Source: Pseudomonadota bacterium (GTDB taxonomy: Bacteria > Myxococcota_A > UBA796 > UBA9615). From it: a stretch of DNA of 64,000 nucleotides. The stretch lies in assembly GCA_024229515.1 (NCBI GenBank), contig JAAESI010000030.1, positions 62,001 to 126,000 on the forward strand, in the 5' to 3' direction. This document shows positions 42,586-54,162 of the stretch, one piece after another (the stretch's first letter is position 1; the number at the start of each line of letters is the position of its first letter). The notes beneath the pieces are model-generated. The model saw nothing but the letters and a program-made list of their open reading frames with translations. It was not told where the DNA came from and made no database searches. The position numbers and the translations under genes are program-made.

Positions 42586-43593
42586 ATGGCTCACGACGCA
42601 GCAACGAAGATCTGGGGCACGGGCTTCTACGTCCCGCCCACGGTCGTCACCAACGACGATCTGGCGAAGCGGTTCGATACGTCGGACGAGTGGATTCAGC
42701 AGCGCTCCGGCATCAAGGAGCGTCGCTACTCCACCGCCGAGGACACGCCCGCGGCCATGGGGGAGAAGGCTGCGCGCAAGGCGATCGAGGACGCCGGACT
42801 CGAGGTCTCCGACATCGACACGATCATCGTCGCGTCGCTGTCGCCGGACCACGATTTCCCCGGCGTCGCGTGCTTCGTGCAGCACCGCCTGGGACTCCCC
42901 GGGACGGCCTGCATCGACATCCGAAACCAGTGCACGGGGCTGCTGTACAGCCTCGCCACGGCGGATGCGTTCATCCGCGTGGGGCAGGCCAAGCACGTGC
43001 TCGTCATCGGCACCGAGGTGCACTCCACGGGGCTGGACTTCAGCAACGAGGGTCGCGACGTGACGGTGCTGTTCGGGGACGGCGCCGCTGCCATGGTGGT
43101 CGGCCCCACGGACGACCCCAAGCGGGGGTTCCTGACCCACTGCCTGCGGGCGGACGGCTCGGGCGCCAAGCAGCTCTGGATCCCCGCCCCGGGCTCCAGC
43201 TACTTCCCCCACCGAGCCCCCAAGTCGATGTACGAGGACCGCTCGATGTACCCGCAGATGAACGGGCGGGCGGTCTTCAAGTTCGCGTGCACGAAGCTGC
43301 CGGAGATCATCGGCGAGGCGCTCGCCAAGACCGGCTACGGGCAGGACGACATCGATGTGCTGGTTCCCCACCAGGCGAACATGCGCATCAACGAGATGGT
43401 CGCCAAGCAGTTGGGCTTCCCGCAGGACAAGGTCGTCCACAACATCCAGAAGTACGGCAACACGACAGCGGCATCCGTTGGGATCGCCTTCCACGAAGCG
43501 AAGCAAGATGGGCGCATCCAGGAAGGCTCGTTGGTGATGCTCGCGGCGTTCGGCAGCGGGTTCACCTGGGCGGCCTCGCTGGTGCGGATCTAA
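42586..43593 (+). CDS. Beta-ketoacyl-ACP synthase III-like enzyme
   Basis: A 335-residue thiolase-fold enzyme of the KAS III (FabH) type, with the catalytic triad visible as Cys116 (RNQCTGLLYSLA), His262 (VPHQANMRI) and Asn292 (KYGNTTAAS). It condenses an acyl-CoA with malonyl-ACP or acts as a related acyl-transfer enzyme; the starter unit cannot be told. ATG 42586 has GGGGAGG five bases upstream. It sits 11 bases after gyrB and just before the ArsA-like pair, far from any other fatty-acid gene in the window. Confidence 0.88.
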   Translation: MAHDAATKIWGTGFYVPPTVVTNDDLAKRFDTSDEWIQQRSGIKERRYSTAEDTPAAMGEKAARKAIEDAGLEVSDIDTIIVASLSPDHDFPGVACFVQHRLGLPGTACIDIRNQCTGLLYSLATADAFIRVGQAKHVLVIGTEVHSTGLDFSNEGRDVTVLFGDGAAAMVVGPTDDPKRGFLTHCLRADGSGAKQLWIPAPGSSYFPHRAPKSMYEDRSMYPQMNGRAVFKFACTKLPEIIGEALAKTGYGQDDIDVLVPHQANMRINEMVAKQLGFPQDKVVHNIQKYGNTTAASVGIAFHEAKQDGRIQEGSLVMLAAFGSGFTWAASLVRI

Positions 43594-43602
43594 GGAGCAG
43601 CC

Positions 43603-44517
43603 ATCCCCCTCGAGATCGCCGACAAGCGCGTCATCTTCGTCACCGGCAAGGGTGGCACCGGGAAGACCGCCATTTGCGTGGGCCTCGCCAGGACTCTGGC
43701 GCGGCGGGGGCGACGTGTGCTCGTGCTGGAGATCGACGCCCCGCGGCCCAACCTGCCCAGCTACTTCGGCGGCGAATCGACGTACCAGCCGCGGGTGTTG
43801 GCGCCCCGGATCGACGGCGCGAACCTCGACTTCGACAACTGCCTGCAGAGCTACGTGGAGTCGGTGGTCCCGGTGAAGCGGGTCGTCGGCGTGGTGCTGC
43901 GGAACAAGGTCGTGAAGATCTTCCTGTCGGCGACCCCAGGCGCGCGCGAGCTCGTGCTCTTGTCGCGGATCTGGGAGCACAGCTTCGACCCGCGGTGGGA
44001 CCACATCGTGGTGGATCTTCCGGCGTCGGGGCACGCCGTGGCGCTGTTCAAGTGCCCGTCGCTGGCCCAGAAGACCTTCGCCCGCGGACCCGTGTTCACC
44101 CGGGCCGGTGAGGTGAAGGAGCGGTTCTCCGACCCGGCCGTGGCCACGCTGCTGTTCGCGTCGCTGCCGGGCGAGATGCCGATCAACGAGACCATCGAGA
44201 CCCGCAGCCAACTCCTGGCGTTGGGGCTCCCGCCGTTGGGTGGGTTCTTGCTCAACCGGTACCCAGACGAGGTCTTCACGGACAAGGACAACGAACTGCT
44301 CGACGCCCTCGTGGAGTCCGAGGCGCCGCCAATGGTGGCGCAGGCGGCCGAGGCGGCGTGGGTCGTTCGCCGTGAGCAGCACATCGCCAGCGAAGGGCTC
44401 GAGCGGCTGTACGACGAGTTCGGTCGCGAGGAGTCGTTCACCCTCCCGGTGGTCCCGGGCACGCACGACCAGGTGGCCGAGAGCTTCAGCCTCGTGTTCG
44501 GGGTGTTCGTCGCATGA
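43603..44517 (+). CDS. ArsA/Get3-like ATPase, first of a pair
   Basis: A 304-residue SIMIBI-class ATPase: FVTGKGGTGKTAICVGLART is the deviant Walker A, VLVLEIDAPRPNLPSYFG the A' region, and DHIVVDLPASGHAVAL the Walker B/switch region. The frame starts upstream of the GTG at 43678, because that codon would remove the P-loop. A strong AAGGAG ends five bases before an ATC codon at 43603, exactly where initiation is expected; no ATG, GTG or TTG is available. It overlaps the second ATPase gene by 4 bases. Such pairs probably work as heterodimers. Confidence 0.85.
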   Translation: MPLEIADKRVIFVTGKGGTGKTAICVGLARTLARRGRRVLVLEIDAPRPNLPSYFGGESTYQPRVLAPRIDGANLDFDNCLQSYVESVVPVKRVVGVVLRNKVVKIFLSATPGARELVLLSRIWEHSFDPRWDHIVVDLPASGHAVALFKCPSLAQKTFARGPVFTRAGEVKERFSDPAVATLLFASLPGEMPINETIETRSQLLALGLPPLGGFLLNRYPDEVFTDKDNELLDALVESEAPPMVAQAAEAAWVVRREQHIASEGLERLYDEFGREESFTLPVVPGTHDQVAESFSLVFGVFVA

Positions 44518-45733
44518 GCACCAAACACCAGGGCCTCACCGAGGCGCAGTCTGTCCTCAAGGACGTGATCCGCAACCGCGGTCTGCTCATCTGCGTGGGC
44601 AGCGGCGGCGTGGGCAAGACGACGACCGCCGCCAGCATCGGGATCCAGGCTGCGATCGAGGGACGCCGCGTCTGCGTGGTCACCATCGACCCGGCGCGCC
44701 GGCTGGCCAACTCGCTCGGCCTGGAGGCCCTCGGCAACGACGAGCGGCAGATTCCGCTGAGCAAGTTCACCGAGTTCGGGGTCGAGCCCAAGGGCACGCT
44801 CCACGCGATGATGTTGGACACCCAGACGACGTTCAACGAGCTCATCCGCGACGTCTCCCCGGACGACGAGACGCGCGAGCGCATCCTCAAGAACCGCGTC
44901 TACATGCACCTGTCGGACACGCTGTCGGCGTCGCACGACTACATGGCGAGCGAGAAGCTCTACGACCTGCACAACAGCGGGCGGTACGACCTCGTCGTGC
45001 TGGACACCCCCCCGATGAAGAACGCCATCGACTTCCTGGAGGCGTCCGGTCGTCTGAGCCGGTTCCTGGACGACCGGATCGTGGGCTGGTTCCTCAAGCC
45101 CCACGAGGGCGAGCGCCGCTTCGGACTCAGCCTGCTGCAGGCGCCCGGCGCGCTGGTCTACAAGCTCCTGGGCAACGTCTTCGGCTCGGACTTCCTGGAC
45201 GAGATCGCGGAGTTCTTCCTCGCCTTCAAGGACCTGCTCGCCGGCTTCAAGGATCGCGCGGACGCGGTCTCGGCGTTGCTGCGGGATCCGGCGCTGACCA
45301 AGTTCGTCATCGTCTGCACGCCGCAGAGCACGTCGATGGAGGAGGCTCGCTACTTCCACCGCCAGCTGGAAGAGCGGCGGATGCCCGGGGGCTACTTCAT
45401 CGTCAACTGCGTGGGCCGCTACGGAAGCTGCAAGCGGGACCCGGAGACGAACCACTACCTGGTCGAGTCGGACCGCGCGTTCATGCGCACCGAGCTGACG
45501 GACCACGCCTCGCCCAAGAAGATTAGGACCTTTACCCAACGCCTGGAGGCGCACTTCGACCGCAGCGTCGCGATGGCTCGTGATGACGAGCACGCCATCG
45601 CGGGACTGCGGGGCTTTGCCGGTTCGAGGGCGGTCGTCGCGACGATCCCCCGCATGCCGGAAGACATCTATGACTTCGACGGCCTCCTGGCCATCGATCG
45701 ACATCTCTTCGGAGATTTGGAGCTGACTGCCTG

Positions 45734-45734
<1 letters not shown>
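44514..45734 (+). CDS. ArsA/Get3-like ATPase, second of a pair
   Basis: A 406-residue ArsA-family ATPase. [19 protein letters not shown] is the P-loop, [19 protein letters not shown] the A' motif, and [19 protein letters not shown] the Walker B region. No arsenite-binding Cys triad or arsenic genes are present, so arsenical efflux is unlikely. Paired ArsA/Get3-like ATPases exist elsewhere, for example Rv3679-Rv3680 in Mycobacterium tuberculosis, with roles still debated. The gene overlaps its partner by 4 bases and the gyrA start by one base (TGATG). Confidence 0.88.
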
Positions 45735-48376
<2,642 letters not shown>

Positions 48377-48386
48377 CTTCGCGCTG

Positions 48387-49181
48387 ATGGCGCTCCTCGT
48401 GCTGGCCGCCTGCGGAGGCGACCGGCCCGAGGACGCCGTGCGTGAAGCCGATCACCTGTTCGGACAGGGCCACTGGGAGGAGGCGGCAGCGGCGTACGCG
48501 AGCCTTCCCCCGGAAGTCGGTCGCTGGCGTGCCTACGGCGCGTGGCGGGCGGCCGTGGTCTACCGCGACGGATTGCAGGATCTGCCCCGAGCCCGGGAAG
48601 CGTTCGAGGCGTGTGCCAAGACGTGGGCCGATGACGAGTGGGGCTACACCTGCCAGGTGGACCTCGCCGATCTGCTCCGAGACTCCGGCGAGCCCCGGGA
48701 CGCCATCGGCGCCTACCGAACCGCGGTGGAGATGCGCCCCAACGGAGCCCATCTGCAGCAGTGCCTGCTGTCGTCCGGCCGGGCCTACCTGACGCTGGGG
48801 CAGCCCGAGCAGGCGCGGGTGGAGTGGGAGGAGCTGCTGCAGCGCTTCCCCACCAGCGCCCATGCCCCGATCGTGGCGCTGGAGATGGCGCGGTCGTTCG
48901 ATCTCCAGGGCGATCACAAGGGCGCGCTGGCGGCCTACCAGGACGTGCAGGACCGCTTCAGTACCCACTCGGTGGCCCCCCTGGCGGCCTTCGGCGAGGG
49001 CGAAGCGCTCGAGCAGTTGGGGCGCCTGGAAGAGGCCGAAGCCAAGTTCGTGGCGGCGATGGAAGTGCACCCCAACCCCGGGGCGGTGCAGATCAAGCTG
49101 GACTCGGTGCGGGAGCGACGACAGCGTCGCGAGCAGGATGAGTCCTCGGTCATGGACCACGGCGTGAAGCTCAATCGATAG
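48387..49181 (+). CDS. TPR-repeat lipoprotein
   Basis: A TPR lipoprotein of about 264 residues: lipobox VLAAC, then at least five TPR-like helical pairs (FGQGHWEEAAAAYASLP, ALEMARSFDLQGDHKGALAA, LEQLGRLEEAEAKFVAAME). The ATG at 48387 gives a signal peptide without positive charges. An in-frame CTG at 48348, inside the end of gyrA, would add RATNPTRSS and make a proper n-region, so the real start may be there. It probably scaffolds envelope proteins. Eleven bases separate it from hemL. Confidence 0.75.
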   Translation: MALLVLAACGGDRPEDAVREADHLFGQGHWEEAAAAYASLPPEVGRWRAYGAWRAAVVYRDGLQDLPRAREAFEACAKTWADDEWGYTCQVDLADLLRDSGEPRDAIGAYRTAVEMRPNGAHLQQCLLSSGRAYLTLGQPEQARVEWEELLQRFPTSAHAPIVALEMARSFDLQGDHKGALAAYQDVQDRFSTHSVAPLAAFGEGEALEQLGRLEEAEAKFVAAMEVHPNPGAVQIKLDSVRERRQRREQDESSVMDHGVKLNR

Positions 49182-49191
49182 GAGGCAGGTG

Positions 49192-50472
49192 ATGGCAGAT
49201 CGCAGGCGAAGCGCGGAGTTGATGAAGCGGGCCGAAGCCCGCATCCCCGGGGGCGTGAACAGCCCCGTGCGAGCGTGGTCGGCAGTCGGCGGTTCGCCGC
49301 CGTTCATCGAGGCCGGCGAGGGCTGCCGGGTCCGCGACGCCGACGGCAACTGGTACATCGACTACATCGGCTCATGGGGTCCGCTGATCCTGGGCCACCG
49401 CCCGCACGCCGTGACCGAGGCCCTTCGCGAGGTGTTGGAGTCCGGCACCAGCTTCGGGGCCCCCACCGAGCGGGAGGTCGTCTTCGCCGAGACCATCTGC
49501 GCGCGGGTGCCCGGCTGCGACCTCGTGCGCCTCGTGAACTCGGGCACAGAGGCGACCATGTCGGCGCTTCGGCTGGCCCGTGGCGCGACCGGCCGGGACC
49601 TCATCGTCAAGTTCGAGGGCAACTACCACGGGCACAGCGACGGGCTGCTCGTGGCCGCTGGATCCGGCGCGGAGACGCTCGGTCAGCCCGACAGCCCCGG
49701 CGTGCCGGCGGCGATCGCCAACCTGACGCTGTCCCTCCCCTACAACGACGCCGCTGCCCTGGAGTCCACGTTCGCGGCCCACGGCGACGACATCGCCGCC
49801 GTCATCTTCGAGCCGGTGGCGGGGAACATGGGCTGCGTGCCCCCCGAGGACGACTTCCTCAGCGCGCTGCAGTCGCTGTGCCGCACCCACGGCTCGGTGC
49901 TGATCGCCGACGAGGTGATGACCGGGTTCCGGGTCGCCTCCGGCGGCGCCATCGAGCGCTTCGGCATCGACGCTGATCTCGTCTGCCTCGGCAAGGTGAT
50001 CGGCGGCGGGCTGCCCGTCGGAGCCTACGGCGGCAAGGCCGAGTTGATGTCCCAGATGGCCCCCGCGGGGCCCATCTATCAGGCCGGAACCCTGTCGGGG
50101 AACCCGCTTGCGGTGGCCGCCGGCCAGGCGATGCTCGATGCCCTCGGCCCTGGCACCTACGACCGGCTGGAGGCCAGCGCGGCCCACCTCGAAGCCGGTA
50201 TCACCGCCGCCATCGCCAAGAACGGCGGCGGCGCCCGCGTGCAGCGGGTCGGCTCGATGATGGCGGTCTACTTCCGCGACGATCCGGTGCGTTGCCTGGC
50301 GGATGCGCGAACCTGCGATCTGGAGCGGTTCGGGCGCGTGTTCCACGGCCTGCTGGACCGCGGCGTCTCGATCGCCCCCTCGGCGTACGAGGCGGCGTTC
50401 GTCTCGACCGTCCACGACGATGAGGCGCTCGACGCCACCATCGCCGCCTGGGACCGCGCGCTCGCCCTCTGA
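49192..50472 (+). CDS. hemL: Glutamate-1-semialdehyde 2,1-aminomutase
   Basis: A 426-residue PLP enzyme that makes 5-aminolevulinate in the C5 heme pathway. MKRAEARIPGGVNSPVRAW, GSWGPLILGH, NSGTEATMSALRLAR and FEGNYHGHSD are diagnostic; the PLP lysine is in VCLGKVIGGGLPVGAYGG. ATG 49192 is six bases after AGGAGG; a GTG one codon earlier is less well placed. Convergent with the exported protein gene, six bases between stops. Confidence 0.96.
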   Translation: MADRRRSAELMKRAEARIPGGVNSPVRAWSAVGGSPPFIEAGEGCRVRDADGNWYIDYIGSWGPLILGHRPHAVTEALREVLESGTSFGAPTEREVVFAETICARVPGCDLVRLVNSGTEATMSALRLARGATGRDLIVKFEGNYHGHSDGLLVAAGSGAETLGQPDSPGVPAAIANLTLSLPYNDAAALESTFAAHGDDIAAVIFEPVAGNMGCVPPEDDFLSALQSLCRTHGSVLIADEVMTGFRVASGGAIERFGIDADLVCLGKVIGGGLPVGAYGGKAELMSQMAPAGPIYQAGTLSGNPLAVAAGQAMLDALGPGTYDRLEASAAHLEAGITAAIAKNGGGARVQRVGSMMAVYFRDDPVRCLADARTCDLERFGRVFHGLLDRGVSIAPSAYEAAFVSTVHDDEALDATIAAWDRALAL

Positions 50473-50478
50473 ACCAAC

Positions 50479-51042
50479 TCAGCCCTCGCAGAGCCCGACT
50501 GGGTCGCGCGTTTGGGCGGTGTGCGGGGAGGGGCGGGGCTTCCGTGTCGGGAACCGGCCATCGGGCCTCGGAGCGAAGAACCCCAAGGTCGGTCGCGCGG
50601 CCAGCCGGCGGTGCATCTCGCGATAGAACCAAAGGTGGAGGTGAACCGGCTTCCTTGCGTCGATGTTGACGTCGTGGCTGGAGTACACCTCCCATCTGAG
50701 ATCGCCCCGCCTCCCGGGTCCGCGTCCATCAAGCTTCGCGAACAGCGACAGGACGTGGGCCCCTTCAGTCGCTTCGCCTTTGTACAGCGTGGCCGTGGAG
50801 TCGCCTCGCAGTCCGTGGCGGCTCAAGTCGTACAGATCTCCGCCGTCGAAGATGGTCTCACCATCACGGCAGACACGCAGCTTCGTCAGCCTGAAGCCCC
50901 GACCGAGGTCGATCCTGGATTCGAGTTCGAATTGCCCGGTGCTTCGGACAGCTTCGTCGCCGGCCGCGGGCGCGGGCTGGAGAGCCAGAAGGAGCACGCT
51001 CCCGGAGACCACCAGCGCCGCAGCTATCCCCCGATTCACCAC
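50479..51042 (-). CDS. Exported protein of unknown function
   Basis: A 187-residue protein with a clear signal peptide (GIAAALVVSGSVLLLALQ, cleavage near APAAGDE). The mature part begins with a beta-rich segment (LESRIDLGRGFRLTKLRVCR, DGETIFDGGDLYDLSR), continues with LRWEVYSSHDVNIDARKPVH and ends in a Pro/Arg-rich tail. I recognise no family. It is convergent with hemL; just upstream lies the fragment of a duplicated thrC end. Confidence 0.6.
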   Translation of the reverse strand: MVNRGIAAALVVSGSVLLLALQPAPAAGDEAVRSTGQFELESRIDLGRGFRLTKLRVCRDGETIFDGGDLYDLSRHGLRGDSTATLYKGEATEGAHVLSLFAKLDGRGPGRRGDLRWEVYSSHDVNIDARKPVHLHLWFYREMHRRLAARPTLGFFAPRPDGRFPTRKPRPSPHTAQTRDPVGLCEG

Positions 51043-51058
51043 GGGAGACTATCGCAGC

Positions 51059-51171
51059 CTACTCGCCGTAGTTCAGAGGATGCGCGGTATTGAAGATCAC
51101 GGCGACGTCGTTCCGGTCGATCCAGCCCTTGCTCCGCAACTGACGGTCCACCACGCGACCGCGCCGCCTCG
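51059..51171 (-). pseudogene. Displaced duplicate of the thrC 3' end
   Basis: The minus strand reads RQLRSKGWIDRNDVAVIFNT, then AHPLNYGE and TAG, matching 24 of the last 28 residues of the threonine synthase encoded at 51981-53135. At DNA level the first 87 bases agree at about 85 percent by my count. Further upstream a 3-base gap and a frame change appear, and similarity ends near 51171. No promoter or start is present. It looks like an old gene end cut off by an insertion, not a functional gene. Confidence 0.8.
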
Positions 51172-51194
51172 ACAATCAGCATCGGTGGGCCCGA

Positions 51195-51665
51195 TCAAAG
51201 GCGGTAGAAGCGGGGCTTCAGCCGAGTGACGACGATTCCCGTAATGCCCCGGTGCCAACGGGCGTACAGACGCCGGTTCGGAGCAAACTCGTCGCCGACC
51301 GGAACGCCGATAGTTGAGGTTGCATGCGTAGACCAGCGGTTGGGGTCCGCCGCGTATCGCGCGAGATCTGCATAGACCTCCGCAGCAAGGCCAACGCCGT
51401 GCTTCGAAATGAAGGACTCGAGCTGTTCCTGGGCGCGGATCGTCATCGTCACCCCCGCGGGCACAGCGTGCGTGTCGTTGACCGGTGCGATCGAGCGGAC
51501 GGAGTGGTCGTCCGTCCCATGTCGAGCGGTCGGGAAGCATGTGAATAGACTCGCGACAGCCTGTGCGCCGATTTCGTGGGCGTGCGGCATCAGGACCGCG
51601 CGGTACGCCGCGCGGTCTTGGGGGGAGGCGTCGTCGAGGAAGTGAAGGAGGTTGAGTGCTGTCAT
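51195..51665 (-). CDS. Small protein of unknown function in the thrC island
   Basis: A 156-residue protein starting at ATG 51665 (GGAG nine bases upstream; GTG 51689 is possible). It has helical segments (MTALNLLHFLDDASPQDR, LESFISKHGVGLAAEVYADL) and ends HRGITGIVVTRLKPRFYRL. No family is recognised and no signal peptide is seen. It is the only convincing gene between the two thrC 3' ends, so it may be cargo of an integrated element. Its base use is less GC-extreme than that of its neighbours. Confidence 0.55.
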   Translation of the reverse strand: MTALNLLHFLDDASPQDRAAYRAVLMPHAHEIGAQAVASLFTCFPTARHGTDDHSVRSIAPVNDTHAVPAGVTMTIRAQEQLESFISKHGVGLAAEVYADLARYAADPNRWSTHATSTIGVPVGDEFAPNRRLYARWHRGITGIVVTRLKPRFYRL

Positions 51666-51689
51666 CTTACAAAGCTCCGCCGTTGACAC

Positions 51690-51980
51690 TGGCTGAGTCG
51701 GCAGTAAGATCGGGCTACTTACACCTTGAGCCTTCGTGCGTCGTTCAGTGATGCCGACGATTTAGCCGGGCTTCGTATCCGGCTTCTTTCGTTCTGGCCG
51801 ACGAACCGACCAGACTGTCCGAAATTTACACCGCCACCACGGCCGATCCAAGGGCGAATAGGGATCGCGTCGTGCGTTCTTGACTTCCATCGGGCCGTGG
51901 TTACGCCAGATGATCCCACCGTCCGATTCGAGCGTCGGCACCGCTCAGGGGTACGCGCCCGTCCCGGCATGATCCCGGTT
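51690..51980. other. Non-coding remainder of the thrC island
   Basis: About 290 bases between the island gene and the thrC stop codon, less GC-rich than the rest. Short frames on both strands show no protein-like composition. I see no integrase, tRNA, or clear repeat apart from the thrC duplication that ends at 51981. Confidence 0.45.
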
Positions 51981-53135
51981 CTATTCGCCGTAGTTGAGCG
52001 CGTGCCCGGTGTTGAAGATCACGGTGATGTCGTTCCGATCGATCCAGCCCTTGCTGCGCAGCTGCCGGGCCGCCGCGACGCACGCGCCGCCCTCGGCGGA
52101 GCACTGAATCCCCAGCTTCTGGGCCATCGCCTTCGCGCCGTCGAGCAGGTCGATCTCATCGATCGCGATGGCCGTTCCACGTGAATCACGCAGGCACCGG
52201 AGCATCAGGAAGTCGCCCAGGGCGCCGGGCACGCGCAGCCCGAAGGCGGCCGTCTTCTTGGGGTTCTTGATCGGCGTCGCGCCGTCCCACTCCTTGCGCT
52301 TGAACGCCTTCACGATGGGGGCGCAGCCGGTGGTCTGGACGACGACCATGCGCGGCCGTTCGGGGCCGATCCAGCCGAGCCGCTCCATCTCGTCGAACGC
52401 CTTCCACATGCCGATGAGGCCGGTGCCGCCGCCGGTGGGGTACAGGATGACGTCGGGGAGCCGGCCCAGGTCGTAGAAGAGCTCGTAGCCCATGACCTTC
52501 TTGCCCTCGATTCGGTAGGGCTCCTTGAGGGTCGACAGGGGGAACCAGCCGTTGCTCTCGGCGACCGGCTTCAGGGCCGCTCCGGCGTTGGCGATCGACC
52601 CGTCGACCGTGACCACGTTGGCCCCCATGGCAACGACCTCGCCCTGGATCGGCTTCGGCGTCGACTCCGGCACGTAGACGTGGACATCGAGCCCGTGGAG
52701 CGCCCCGTAGGCCGCCGCCGCGGCGCCCGCGTTGCCCGCCGAAGGGAGGCAGACGCGCCCGATCCCGAGCTCCCTCGCGCGGGCCGTCGCCAGCGCCATG
52801 CCACGCGCTTTGAAGCTGCCGGTGGGGTTCTGGGCTTCGTCCTTGATGAGCAGGTTGGGGAGGTCCAGGTCGACGGCCAGTCCATGCGCCTTCAGCAGCG
52901 GAGTCGCCCCCTCGCCGAGGGTCGGCATCTCGGCCCCCTGCACCGGCGACAGCTCGGGCAGCCGGTGCTGGCCGGGGCGGCGGCTCATCACCGTCTGGAT
53001 CGACACCGCCCCGGGCGTGATGCGGTAGCGGGCCAACAACGGTCCTCCGCATTCGGTGCACACCCGGTGAGGCTTGCGGAAGTCATGGGAGGTTTCGCAG
53101 CGGCCGCATTCGAGGTGGGTCAGCAGAGATCGCAT
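51981..53135 (-). CDS. thrC: Threonine synthase
   Basis: A 384-residue PLP-dependent threonine synthase with an N-terminal zinc ribbon (LECGRCETSHDF, CTECGGPL). The PLP lysine is in NPTGSFKARGMALA; SAGNAGAAAAAYGALHG and PTGGGTGLIGMWKAF form the phosphate-binding loops. It converts O-phosphohomoserine to threonine. Its 3' end from 51981 to about 52096 is the intact member of the duplicated pair. It is divergent from the PilZ gene, with 24 bases between the starts. Confidence 0.95.
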   Translation of the reverse strand: MRSLLTHLECGRCETSHDFRKPHRVCTECGGPLLARYRITPGAVSIQTVMSRRPGQHRLPELSPVQGAEMPTLGEGATPLLKAHGLAVDLDLPNLLIKDEAQNPTGSFKARGMALATARARELGIGRVCLPSAGNAGAAAAAYGALHGLDVHVYVPESTPKPIQGEVVAMGANVVTVDGSIANAGAALKPVAESNGWFPLSTLKEPYRIEGKKVMGYELFYDLGRLPDVILYPTGGGTGLIGMWKAFDEMERLGWIGPERPRMVVVQTTGCAPIVKAFKRKEWDGATPIKNPKKTAAFGLRVPGALGDFLMLRCLRDSRGTAIAIDEIDLLDGAKAMAQKLGIQCSAEGGACVAAARQLRSKGWIDRNDITVIFNTGHALNYGE

Positions 53136-53159
53136 CGCGGGAGGATAGACTTCCGGCGC

Positions 53160-53498
53160 ATGAAGTCATTGCTCCAGCAACTCGAAGAAGAGTTCGGAAT
53201 CGGTCTGCGCGACGGCCAGGACGAGCGGCGGGAGGCCGACCGACGTCCCTGCGTCGCGCCGGTGGTCCTGGTGCCGGTCGGAGACGAAGAAGGCCGCCGC
53301 GACGGCATCGCCCTGGATGTCTCCCCGACGGGGGCCCGCGTCGTCAGTCGCGCCCACCTGGACGCCCAGGAGATGGAGATCCGGATCCCCCGCGCCGAAG
53401 GCAAGCCGATCGTGCTGGTGGGGCGGGTCGTTCGGACCCGGGATTTGGCGTCCGGCTACCGCGAGTACGGGCTGCGGTTGACCACCGACATCACTTGA
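53160..53498 (+). CDS. PilZ domain protein
   Basis: A 112-residue single-domain PilZ protein starting at ATG 53160. The c-di-GMP signature is seen as an Arg-rich start (ERREADRR) and DVSPTGARV, the D/NxSxxG motif; VGRVVRTRDLASGYREYGLR completes the beta barrel. It probably senses c-di-GMP to control motility, secretion or exopolysaccharide. Its 3' end overlaps the convergent lipoprotein gene by eight bases. Confidence 0.82.
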   Translation: MKSLLQQLEEEFGIGLRDGQDERREADRRPCVAPVVLVPVGDEEGRRDGIALDVSPTGARVVSRAHLDAQEMEIRIPRAEGKPIVLVGRVVRTRDLASGYREYGLRLTTDIT

Positions 53499-54114
53499 AG
53501 CGAAGCGTGCGCCAGGCCGACGCGGCCTTCTTGTCCCCGCCCAGATCGGTGTCGGGGCGCGGGTTCTCGATCCGGCCGTCGTAGTAGTAGTAGCCCGGCA
53601 GCTCGCCGCAGTTCGTCGCGCGGAACGTCTCCCGGATGTCCGTGCCGTACTCCAGCGAGCCGGTGACCGTGTTGTCGTCCCAGCGTGAGATTTCGGCGGC
53701 GCCGCGGTTGTCCGGAAGCGGGTTCCCCTCGGGGTCGGTGCCGTTGAAGAAGGACGTGCACTGCGCGCCCAGCCAGTTGTAGTTCCCGTACGCCTCGCAC
53801 TCGGGCGTGTAGTACGACGGGTACTCCCCCTCCCAGGGCATGTCTTCGCCGCGGACCATGTAGACGAGCAGCCACTCGTTGTCGTCGTCGTTCCAGCCGT
53901 AGTTGGTCGCGTCGGCGCAGCCGAAGTCCTCCTCCTCGCGGGGGAGGAAGAGGTAGACCACCCAGGCGGCGCTGTTGGGGTAGTAGCGGTAGGTCAGGAA
54001 GGCATCGCCGTAGCTGCCTCCGAACTCGTCCGCGTGCGGCAGATTCTCGCGGACCGGCGGGCACCCAAGCAGGGAGACCGCGACCGCGACGAGCAGAACA
54101 TGAACCCACCTCAT
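53491..54114 (-). CDS. Lipoprotein of unknown function
   Basis: A 207-residue lipoprotein (lipobox LLGC, residues near 18) rich in aromatic residues and Asp: AFLTYRYYPNSAAWVVYLFL, CADATNYGWNDDDNEWLL, CEAYGNYNWLGAQCTSFF. Four Cys suggest disulfides. It resembles the small Tyr/Asp-rich envelope lipoproteins of this genome, but no named family is recognised. Divergent from the decayed kinase gene. Confidence 0.7.
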   Translation of the reverse strand: MRWVHVLLVAVAVSLLGCPPVRENLPHADEFGGSYGDAFLTYRYYPNSAAWVVYLFLPREEEDFGCADATNYGWNDDDNEWLLVYMVRGEDMPWEGEYPSYYTPECEAYGNYNWLGAQCTSFFNGTDPEGNPLPDNRGAAEISRWDDNTVTGSLEYGTDIRETFRATNCGELPGYYYYDGRIENPRPDTDLGGDKKAASAWRTLRFK

Positions 54115-54162
54115 GACCGGAGCCTACCGTGAACGGCCAGACCGCTCGCGTAGGATCTCAGT

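Noticed and set aside
51726..52184. Plus-strand frame of 152 codons at the thrC end
   Set aside because: It is largely antisense to thrC and has no family-like features or ribosome-binding site.
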